In this document: in pieces, positions 8,891 to 20,800 of the stretch
How positions within the stretch are numbered: the first letter of the stretch is position 1
Layout of the letters: the number at the start of each line of letters is the position of its first letter
Assembly: GCF_000090795.2 (NCBI RefSeq)
Contig: NW_003546493.1
Location: 47,692 to 83,225 of the forward strand
Source of the DNA: Amphimedon queenslandica
Taxonomy: Eukaryota > Porifera > Demospongiae > Haplosclerida > Niphatidae
Direction: 5' to 3'
Length of the DNA stretch: 35,534 bases
Notes under the pieces: generated by a model
What the model was told of the DNA's origin: nothing
Databases searched by the model: none
What the model saw: only the letters and a program-made list of their open reading frames with translations
Made by a program: the position numbers and the translations under genes

Positions 8891-11800
8891 TCACTGGCTG
8901 TTACTTATAGATGCAACTGTTAGATCTATGTCACTCATAATCGAATCAAGTTCTGATAGATTCATAAGCAATGAATCTTTTGAAACAGGCTTTGAGTGTT
9001 TCTTTGCTACAGAAGAAGTAGTAGAGAGAGAATCAGGAGAGAGAGAATTCTTAGGAGATAGCAAAGACTTAGAAGCCGTCTCTACCATAGGAGTTTTAGT
9101 TGTTGGAACGTCAGAATTAGGAGATGTCACTGAAGGGCTTGTCACAGAACCAGAGGATGTGCTTCTCTTTGACTTAGGAGCTATAACAAGCTCTGGTGGT
9201 GGAGACTTGAGAGGAGCTATAGACTCACATTTAGCTGCTGGAAAAGGAGGAGGGGATTTAACTCCAGGCTTAGGAGCAGCTGGTGGCTTTGTTGGTGACA
9301 TTGGAGGAGATTTCATTCCAGGCTTAGGAGCAACAGGAGGCTTTGTTGGTGACATCGGAGGGGATTTGGCTCCAGGCCTAGGAGCAACTGGTGGCTTTGA
9401 TGGTGACATTGGAGGGGATTTGACTCCTGGCTTAGGAGCAACAGGAGGCTTTGATGGTGACATTGGAGGGGATTTGACTCCAGGCTTAGGAGCAATGAGG
9501 GGAGGTCTTTTAGATGGAGGTGACGTTGGGCTAGTGGTATCAGAATGTGATGAAGGCTTCTTTGATAATAAAGGTGGTGGCTTAGAAGCTACTCTAGGAG
9601 GAGTAGCAGTAGTCGCAAAAGAGAGAGGAGATTTTTGTCTAGACGAAAGAGGAGATTCTGATACAGCTCCTTTAGAAGTAGACTGAGGAGTGTTTAAAGA
9701 ATGCAATGGCTTTCCAGCACTCAAAGAAGGAGTTCCTGAATTATCTGTGCCTCCAGGATTGGATGGTTTTTCAGAGATAAGTGATGCAGGGGGTACAAAA
9801 GATGATGGTTTTGGAGGAAGCAATGGCGGGGGGCCACTGGGTAGTCTCGGACGAGTATTAAATCTTTTAGTATCGATTCCTGTATTTCCATCATCTTCAT
9901 CATCTTCTGAATCAGTACAATAGTTGAGTGCCTAATGAGAGAGAGAGGGGGAGGTAGAGGGAGGACATTGATTAGATTAATATCTTGGTCATTGTTTGGA
10001 TATAAACTTACTTCAAGCTTCTCATCCCTCTCATAGTCGTCCAATGGGAAGTATCTCTCAATGAGATTGATAATGGCTGGAGTGGACAATACACTGAAAA
10101 CCAGTTGATCAAAGAAACTCTTATTGTCCCCTTCCTCTAGCCAGCCACGAACCGAGCTTATTATATGACTAGGAGGTACGTGTGCTGCTAATATAAAGCC
10201 TTCGACCCAAATTACCTGAAAAAGTAAGAACAATAATAATAGGAAAGGAGGGAGAGTGGTTTTTACAATTGATTTGTATTCTTGTTCATAAGCTGTTTCT
10301 AAAGCACTTCTACAGCAACTGATAATATCGTCTTCTGAATCACCAAACACAGCATGACAGACAACTGGAGGAGAGAGAGAAAGAGAAGGGCGGATAAAAG
10401 GAGGAAAGATAAAAGAGTGATTTCATAATTTAGATAGGATTTTACACATGACTGTGGACATGTAAGGGGAATTCACAAAATACTTTATGTATGATAATCA
10501 ATTACTACCAAAACTTCAAAGGGTTTGCAATACTATGCTACAAAAACTGTCCTATAACTAAGCACAGTTTATTCTCAGTTCAATTATGTAATGTTATTAC
10601 TCAGACACATACCTTGAGCTCTGAGGTTGTGTCCACTGGTTACGATGTTCTCACCAAGCGGGGGATGGTCAGCACTGCTCAGTTCATCCATTAGTTTCTC
10701 ACCACCAGCTCTGAGAACAGTTTGTACTAGAAGAGAAGAAGTAATAGTGAGAGAGAAGATCAGATGGGGATTTATTTAATTTTCAGCTACATTCTTAATA
10801 ATTCCAACATAAGTAAAATTTGCAATTATTTCACAATTTTTTACACCTTGTTAACACCTTGAGGTGTAAACAAGGTGACAAAATTAATTTTGAAGAGAAA
10901 ACAATAAAATATTAATTATTTACCATCAGGAGTGCTCCTCAGAGGTATGAACAACATGTCGCAATGAAGCTGTGTTACATCATCACTGGTGATTGCTAGG
11001 ATCTTGTTCAGCCTTCTTTCATACGGGTATATGTGAAGAGATGACTCTTCATCAGAGAGAGACTCGTGTGACCAGGCACTGACATCAAGAGATGACGGAG
11101 AGAGTAGAGGCACTGGAGAAAAGGGAGGAGTGACCACTGATGATACTTCACCATAGGTAGACACTAATTCAGATAACTGCTTTTGACGGTCACGCAAATT
11201 TTCCTACAATGTGTGCAGGAAATAATATAATACTGATAATTAAAATTCCATAGTAGATCTAACATGATAGCATAACTATGAACAAAATGTAACTGTATGT
11301 ATAGATACATTAATGAGATAATGTTCATGTAAGTACATTCACAATAGCATTATGATAATAGACTCCAACAGGGTGTGTCACATTCTTTATGTATAATGTA
11401 CTTACTCGACATTCCACGCCTTTAGCTTGAACCTCTAGTCTATGGACGCCATCAACATATGCCACAAGTAGATCCAGTCTCCTACAAATAATACAAATAA
11501 TTGATAGTATTAATTGTCATGTGAGATATACATGTATTATGCTTACTTGTCCTTTTCAGTGTTTTGTATCAGGTCAACTATCTCAGAGACCCGAGCCTGA
11601 CTCACATCAATATCGTTGATTTTGAGTATTTGGTCCCCTGGATAGAGCCCAGCGACAAAGGCAGGGGATCCTGGGGCCACGTGCTGTACAATGGCACGAG
11701 GAATGTTACCTTGGTCTTTATGAACATCATAACACTGTGTGTGTGTGTGTGTGTGTGCAAAATAAAACAAAGTATATTATAAGGTATAAAACGCAATAAT

Positions 11801-14800
11801 ACATAAACACAAAGTATAAATAAAATAAATAAAATTAGTAGTTTTGCTTTAATCAAAATATTATGATAATTTGCTCTTCATATACACATGCATTTTGGAA
11901 GCAATTTTAAAAATTTATAAAAAATCCCAACTTAATTGGACTCAGTTCAAAGTTTCTACACAACATAAGTACATGTATATGCATTTAAAAAATTATAAAA
12001 ATGAAAAATTCTTTTCTTGTTTTTTGCCAAAATTTGGCTGATGACCCTGTACTGTACTATATAGGATGGTTGGCCCAATTTTTGAGCAACTTTAAAAATT
12101 CATAAAAAATCCAAATTTGATCGGAATTAGCTCAAACTTGCTACACAACATAAGTACATCATCATATGCATCAGAAAAAAATTATAAAATTGAAAAATTT
12201 TTTTGTCATTTTTGACAAGATTTGGCCAATGACCCTGTACTGTAGCACAGGGCAATTGGCCTGATTTTTTAACAAGTTTGAAAATTCATAAAAAATCCAA
12301 ATTTGATCGGAATTAGCTCAAATTTGTTACACAACATAAGTACATGTATATGCATCAGAAAAAATTATAAAATTGAAAAAATTTTTTCTTATCATTTTTG
12401 ACAAAATTTGCTGTACTGTAGCACAGGGCATTTGGCCTGACTTTTTAACAACTTTGAAAATTTATAAAAAAAATCCCAACTTGATCAGAATCAGTTGAAA
12501 CTTTCTACACAACATAAGTACATGCATATGCATCAGAAAAAAATTATAAAATTGAAAAATTCTTTTCTTGTAATTTGTGACAAAATTTGGCCAATGACCC
12601 TGTACTATTATAGTACTGGGGTGTTTGGCCTGATTTTTGAGCATCTTTAAATTAAATAAATAGCTTTCCTAGCAGCTAATCTAATGAGCCCCTTCCACTT
12701 CCACATTTCTATACATGTAAGCATTTTTATACATGTATATGTACCAGAAAATATAATATAAATAGAGAATTAATTTCCTTTTAGCTATTCTTGATGAACT
12801 ACCCAGTACTAGGGAAGAGTGGGCAGTTGATTCATCTAATAGTACTCCACTATATATAAATTCCCCTTTGAAACCCTGACCTTTTAATCGCCTTCACTAT
12901 CACTATTATCACATCATACTATTACTCTAGTGTCTGTTTTATGTATGCAAATATTAACTAATATACTCACAGCAAGATGAAGTCCATATTTGCTCTCAGT
13001 TGGGTCCAAGTAAATGTGTCTCTTCACTCTCTTTGGAGGTGCTTGAATGTATCCCAATCTAAAATGTACATGTGTGCATGTAAACATATTTAATGTACTA
13101 TACACTACATAACTATGTGTATACTAACTATGTGTACTATGCAACCAAAGTGAAATAATTCTACTATTTTTTGCACATTCAAGCTTCAATTTAGTTAATG
13201 GTATAATTATTACATTTTTGATCCATCGTAAAGGTTCCTTGAACTGAATGAGCGTGACTCGAGTCTCTTTCGTGAAACTATCTCGCCTCCTTCTCCAAAA
13301 GCACTGTGGCTCTTTGACTTTAGACTAATAGGGAAAGAAAAAGAGAGAGAGGGAGAGAGAGGGAGAGAGAGGGAGAGAGGAGGGGGAAAGAGAGGGAGAG
13401 AGGAGGGGGAGAGAAAGGAGGGGGGAGGGAGAAGAGGATGAAAGACAGTAGAGGAGTGGGAAACAGATAATAGGGAGATACAATAAATAATACAAAAGCT
13501 TACTGAGATGGTATTGGTGATGAATAAGACTTCCCTAATGATTCACGCATTGGATGAGTATCTAAAATAAAAACAAGGTAATTACAAAGTACATACTATT
13601 AAAGCAATATTAATATTATACTACATCTAACTGAAGTTAAAGGTTAATATTGGTACAAGTATATTTATAAATTACAATCCTTGCGTAAAATAACTAAGTG
13701 TTTTTTGTAATCATTCCATAATTATCAATGGCTGTATGGCTCTACCTGGCTTCTGGGTTTCATTTTCAAGTTTCTTTGATGGCAGAGGACTAGCTTCTTC
13801 ACTTGTTGCTCCAGATTCGTCTTCTACACAATAGAAATGTATGCTAAACTTGAAACATACTCACAACAACAACAACATAATGGACTAGATTGTGTTTTGA
13901 TACATTATATTGTATGTACATGTGCATGTAAGTGTAAAGATGCTACTGTTGTTGTTTACGTTTAGTGTTTATCTATTATGTACTCACTGCTTTGTTTTCT
14001 CTCAGTTTCTTCCGATTCAGAATCTAAGGAATAACAGGATGCACATTAACTACTAGTACACATTAGCTCATCACCTGTCCATTCATCCCCTTAATTACCA
14101 ATTATTAGATACACAAACAGTACATGTAATATACATAGCATGATTCTTAGGATGTGCAACTAATGCATACAGTAACAATCAACCCTTTTCTAGCTGATTG
14201 TTTCTCCACCCCCTCTCTCTCCCCCTCTCTCTCCCACCCTCTCTCCCACTCTCTCTCCCACTCTCTCTTAATTCTCTATTCTTTTGCTAATAAATTTATA
14301 CCCGATGATCCCTTTCTAGCTAAACTACACTAATAATCAACCCTTTCTCTCCCCTCTCTCTCTCTTAATTTTGCTTATTTATACCTGATGATGAGTCACC
14401 AAAAGTAACTTCCATTCCTCTTGATCTAATGGCTTTACCAGATATGCTAGTAACCCTTGATCTCATGTCTCCAATGTCATCATCAAACCCGTCACTGCCT
14501 GATGGTGGCTTCCCGACTTTCTTCTTATGTCCAAGAAGATTACTACGAATACGCTACAAGAGAAATAGAATCCATACATAATGAACAGTGACAGGTAGTG
14601 TGAACAGGTACAATAATAGTGAATTGTGCCAGTTGTATAATATTATAGCAAGGCTTGTGATTGAGCTGTATTGCTGCATAATGTTGTTATTACTTTTACT
14701 ACTCAAATGGTGCTGTACTACAACAGTGACTATTACTACTAAATTGGGTCGTGTTGCTTGTATTACTTACTCCTAATATTCCTTTCTTTTGGATGTCTTC

Positions 14801-17800
14801 AGATCTGCTTCTTGACTTATTTTTAGACGGAGACTTTGGCAACTCTTTAAACGTTACATGCTCTCCCCCTCCTCTTCCTCCTCCTCCTCCTCCTCCTAAC
14901 TTTCTCTCGAGAGTTGAAGTTGGAGATGGAACAACTTTTAAAGTTTTGCTCGGTCTTCTCTTTGGAGGATTATTAATCTCAAAAGCACTGTCATCCTCTT
15001 CCTCGAGAACACTAAGATCAGGAGAATGAACCTGTACAGGCACAACGATACCAATAAAGAATATGAACACAAAGCATCATAATAAAGCATTATTGACACT
15101 ATATTCCATTGTGAATGGTTTTATGTATTATAACATTGTAAAATAAATGTATAATGCTTTGTGTATGCTAACCTCTTCCATTCTCTCCAAGTGTTCTTGG
15201 ATAGCTTCATCGTCGATACCAACTGGGAGTGAAGTGGCCCTACTCTGACGGGATTTATCTAATGAGCTCTCAATCGGTTCATTCTCATTGAGACCCCGCC
15301 CGTGATGATTCCTCAATAGTTGAGAAGGTACGGAACCAATTTCCAATGAGGATGGTGGCAGCATGTCATCTTCTTCTTCTCTCCGGGCTGGAATATCAAT
15401 ACCAGGAGTAGTGGTGGTCTGTTTCTCATCAGCACTAGTGTTAGTTGGGTCTGCAGAGGAAGGATCAACTTGACTCGATGAGTTACTAGGAGAGAGTGAG
15501 CTAGTGTAAGAGTGGGACGAAGTCATATCAAGATAAGATGAAGCACCTCCTTCCGTTGGAACAGCATCTTCCACTTGAGAGACGCTAGCAGGGGATTCCT
15601 CAGGCTCGTTGTATCCATCCTTGGGAGGAGAGGTCTGGTTATTGTCAGGGGCAACAGTGCTGGTGTTGTTTGAAGCAGGGTTGTATCCCAGGGCCTCGTT
15701 AGCATAAAGTAATAGGACAGAGGGAGGGATTGAGCCAACAAGAGGGAAGCTGTAGTTGGAGTTCTCCCTCTCCGAGTTAATAAGAACACGAACTCTCAGC
15801 CGAACCATTTCAATATCAGGAGGTTCCTCGGGATCTTCATCTTTATACAGCGGAGTGCCTACCGAGAGGCGGTGGAACTGCTGACTGCTTGGTCTCCCCT
15901 TGATGGAATCAGCATAGCCCCTAGTGGCTACCTTGTAGCTGTTGTTCCTACTGGTTTTCTGTGACTTCAATAAACTGAAGTCAGTTGTGGCTACCATGTA
16001 GCTGTCAGTCCGCAGTCGATGAGATGGGCTCTTTGATTCTTCATCTTCTCCTTCTTCTGTCTCCTCTTCATTCTTGTGTCCCTCCTCCTCTCCTTCTCCT
16101 TGATCAACATCTTCCTTCTCTTGATTCTCTTCATCTTTCTCTTTGCTATCTCCTTCAGGGGAAGCTGGTCCCTCTCCTGTAAGAAAGAGAGAGGGAGAGA
16201 GAGAAGAGAGAGAGGGGGGGAGAAAGAGGGAGAGAAGAGAGAGAGGGGGGAGAAAGAGGGAGAGAAGAGAGAAGAGAGAGAGGGAGGGGGAGAAAGAGGG
16301 AGAGAGAGAGAGTAATTGGAGGAGTGAATCTGAACAATAACATTCAACTATACAACAATGCTCATATAACTCTCTTGATACAATAACACACATTACAAAT
16401 ACACATGCAATTGAATAACAATAACTCACTGTATATATCAGTTGGAGGTATTTCTATCAGTTTGCAATCTGCTGTTCTTAGTGCCCGGCATTTATACCAA
16501 CCATTGGGCAGTTTCTGAAGAACCTCGACCCTCTCTCCTTTCTTCAATAAGGACCACTCAACACCGGGAACCAAGTAATAGTCACTGAGTAGCTTTGTAA
16601 CAGCCAAGCGACCTGAATACGCAATAGTAGAATATCAGTAAAAAGGAAATAGAGTCATCATACTACTATACAGGGAAAGGCAATGATGCTTATCAATTAA
16701 GATAGACCTTTTTGTCACGTATATTATTAGAGACAAACTTGTTGATATAGTGCTCGATAATTAATGACATAATACATGTGTGTAAATACAGGAGCTCACA
16801 CTATTATAGCATTAATCACATTACAAGTAGCAACAGTGAGCGTTAATAGTACAGTATGGTATACTATAGTCATACTGATTTTATAGTTTGTTAGAGAAAC
16901 ACTTAATATATGCATAGCTCTGATACTCTTGATAATTAGTATACCAAAAACAACATCTTTATTCCAAAATGTTATTTAAACTAATATGTTTTGGTTATTT
17001 AAAGAACATGTATAACACAGATGCCAGCCGAAACTTGAGTCACAAACAAACAGGGAGACAGTACAGCCACTAACTTGTTCTATTAGTTGAGTCAGTCTTG
17101 CTGGTCCTTTGACTACCAGGGTCTTCAGAAGACACTGACTGGCTTACACGCTGATTAGCAGGCTCAAACTCTTTATACACTAAGATAGAGCAGAAATTAA
17201 AATCACATTATAATCTCACTAATGATACTAACTTATCTTAAAGAGGGTCAAAGCATATTATAAATGTATACAAAATTGATTGGGACAGATTACATACGAA
17301 CACATACGCACATGAACAGTTATACATTCATTCTCATTCTATTGTGCGTATTTTGATAACAGTACAAGCATTGAAATAACAGAGTAACAAACAACACACA
17401 ACACACAATTAGTTTTTCACATTCAATACAATACAACGAGGCACATTTATAATACAAGCACAGTGACTCACAGCTGGCTGTTTCGCCAGAGAAGCTCTTC
17501 ATCATTTTGTCCAAATGTTTTATGAGCTCTCTCTTCCTCTGGAGCCTCTCCTTCAGTAGAACTAGCCTTGGATCAAGATCTGATAATGAAACAGCATAAT
17601 GGCCACCATCAATATCAGTCTCATCTGAAATCAAAAAAAAAAGAAAAAGAAAAAAGTGAAAATAATGGTGTGAAAGAGAAAGAGCAAATCAAGAATAAAA
17701 AGAGCTTTGTAGTACATATATAATAGAAAGAATGTGCGTGTGACTATGTACCTCTTCCAAGGACTCGCACTGAATTCCTATAAGAGAAACAATAAGATTA

Positions 17801-20800
17801 AGAAACATTCCCACATTAGCTAACACTAACATGCCCATCCATTACATAAACAAAGAGGTGGAACTATAAACTGATCCCCTTCTTCTGCTTTCCTCTACCA
17901 TTCAACATGATATACTATCTCTCCCCTCTCTCTCTTCCCCCATCCCCCCTCTCTCCCTCCCCCTCTCTCTTTCTCTCAATCTTAGTCTTCTCTCCCTTTA
18001 TTGATTTCAGGGTTTTCTTCATCTGTTTTTTAACTATAAGTTATCATACTTACGTGTTGTGTTTACTCTTCTTGTTTATTGAGCAACGTGATGCTTTTAT
18101 TCTGAAGAAGTCATTCTCTAAAAAAAGAAGAACACTCATGGATACGTTAATCTCTCATCAGTAAACATACCCTCTCCTTCAGCATCATAGGACAAGGTGT
18201 GTCTCTTGATGAAAGCAATCCTACAATGAAAAGACAATTACTTCATTAATTCGCTTTTGATTGATATTCTATAAATATTTTGAGTCAACATGATTCCATC
18301 ATGTTGGCCAAGTGTGGTGACACAACCCTAATACTTCCAATACTTCTACTGTAACAATAGTAACATAACTGTCCATTTGGCAATGAATATGTATGCATTT
18401 ATCGATAGCTACCTATTTACATCATAAAGGGACACAAAAGCATAACCTGCAATGTATATAATTATACATCATTAGTGATTTGAATTCAAACTGGCTTCAA
18501 AAAGAGTAGACTATATAAACATACCAGGGCTTATCAGTTATCACTACAGCAAATCAATTCATTTCAATTAACAACATCATAATTAGCTTCATTACATTGC
18601 TATTATTAGATGAATCATGATTATTATTTATTTATTTATTTATTTATAATAAATATTATAATTTGCCTACCACTGTTGCATCTGATGCTCAGAGGCAGCC
18701 TGAAAAAGAAACTCCATTTTATTAGTGAGTGTCAGACGAAACAAGTGCTTTCTTCTTTTATCAAGGTCTTTGTCTCTCTGGGAGCTGTAGTCTATCTCCA
18801 GGGAAGCTCCCTCGATGTCAACTGATGACAACTTGGTCTGTTGCTATAGTAAAGCAGAAGGTCAGAGAGAAAGGGAGACAAGTTATTTCAGAGGATGTAG
18901 ACAAAACAAACTTAGACCATGCACCATAAATATGGTCATTATAAATAACAACACTAGTATTTATTATAAAACTCCATTACTACACTATAGCCTTGTATGC
19001 TTTAGATATTGTATACTTTATATATTATATTATATACTGTAAAATAAATAATTTGATATTATGATTGGACATTATTTCCTCAATAGGTTTAGGTACAGGT
19101 GAGGATTGGGATTCTATTTACAATAAGTGAATGACTTATTAGTCTCTAATAGGAAAGGGACAGTGTGTCACAGATGCAGGTAATAGAGTCCATGCATAAC
19201 CCAATAATTCCTCATAATAAGGTTATGTTTAAATGAGGCTATCAGGTTTATTGTGTTATATAGGGTCATTATTGGTTGGTGAGAGAGAGACGGGGTCTAA
19301 TCATCAACATGCATACACAAAGCCTTCTTTGGCTCTATTAATCTTACTCTGTTTGGTGGAGGATAAATATCCTTTGGCGGTGGCTCACCGTGAGGCTTTA
19401 AAGATATTCCAGCAACCTAAAAAACAAAGACAGTAGCATATGACACTCCATTATGATAACTATATCAATGCTCTTCTTTTCAATGGCATTATATTGAACC
19501 ATCAATATCTCAATCCAACAATAATAATTAAAAAGTCCTTCTTTCACTTTCTGGTGATTTCCAGGGGCCAGTTGAGATTAGATGGAATGAAAACTGTAAG
19601 TGAAGTGTGTACATGTGTACACTTGACTTTCAAGTACACAATAGTTTTCATAATCCCAAGACATCAAAGCCCAATGCAATTATTCTAATAATGCACATAC
19701 ATTAGACAAGAGTTGGTTTTAGCTACAACCTAAGCAAATAACATGTCATAATATAACATTGAGAAAGAGTTGAAGAGAGAGAAGGAGGTTAAGACGACGT
19801 ATGGACATTAGGCATAATGCTGTGGGGAATTCTGATGCTAAGTGCACGAAAGAAAGGGATTACCTTGTAAAAATCCATCTTTTTCTCTTTTAGCTGACAC
19901 CAGACAGTCTGCCATTGCCTATCCTACAGTCGTGTGTGTATGAGAGAGAGAGAGAGAGAGAGGAAAGAGATAAGAGAGATAAAGAAATATTAAATATAGT
20001 AAACAGATGCCACATCATTATCATTTTCAGGCATAATGCATTTACGTACACAATAATTACACAAACAAGACTCATACTTGTTGTCCCTAGACTTAATTTC
20101 AAAAAAACTTTAAAAATAAAAATAGACAAAACCTTTCATTACTACAAACACACACACACACACACACACTGCTTTCTCTATGACTCATAAGCATGAGTCC
20201 ATCATCACTGTAGGGTGCTCTTCCTACTAGTGACATGCACTTAATATGCTAGTAATTACTTTGAACACTATACAATTGCAGTTAAACAAGATAAAAGGCA
20301 AGCTATGGGGAAATGGATTCAAAAAGTCCAAAACAATAGGGAAGGTTAAAAGGCTTGGGTAGCTGGCATCATGGATAATTGAAGAAAGAATGAGAAGTGT
20401 CAACAAAAGAATAAATGCAAGTACATAGGCACAGTACAGTGAGCTAATGATCCTTAACTAGCCAAGAATAAGCTATGCCAACACTTCACATATTTATTCA
20501 AAAAAGCATATAATACATAGGAGAGGGAGCACTTTGTCTTATGATGGCAGCTAATTAGGCTGGTATCAAGAACACTAGCCATCACACACTAATGTTAATT
20601 AAATATCAATTTTCATTATCATTCTGATATGTGTTAAGCTAGTATGAGAAGGCTTTATAAGGGATATAATTGTGACAAGCACAAGGTATCTTGTGTCAGT
20701 ACAGAGTGGCTTTATACTACGCATGTATACTTGTCTTTTGTTGTGTAGTAATACATTATTACAATATTAATAACAGACATGCTTACTTTGCTTCTCTTCC

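Noticed and set aside
8928..9686. 252-residue open frame antisense to the scaffold gene's last exon
   Set aside because: It mirrors the 54-bp proline-rich repeat (Gly/Asp-rich shadow). The sense frame has coherent protein features and joins upstream exons in phase.
15700..15850. RA or ubiquitin-like domain in MVRLRVRVLINSERENSNYS
   Set aside because: Only two or three strands can be traced before low-complexity sequence; too little to call a domain.
16076..16340. Charged Glu/Arg open frames across the purine tract
   Set aside because: Low-complexity composition artefact of GAGA repeats; no splice or homology support.
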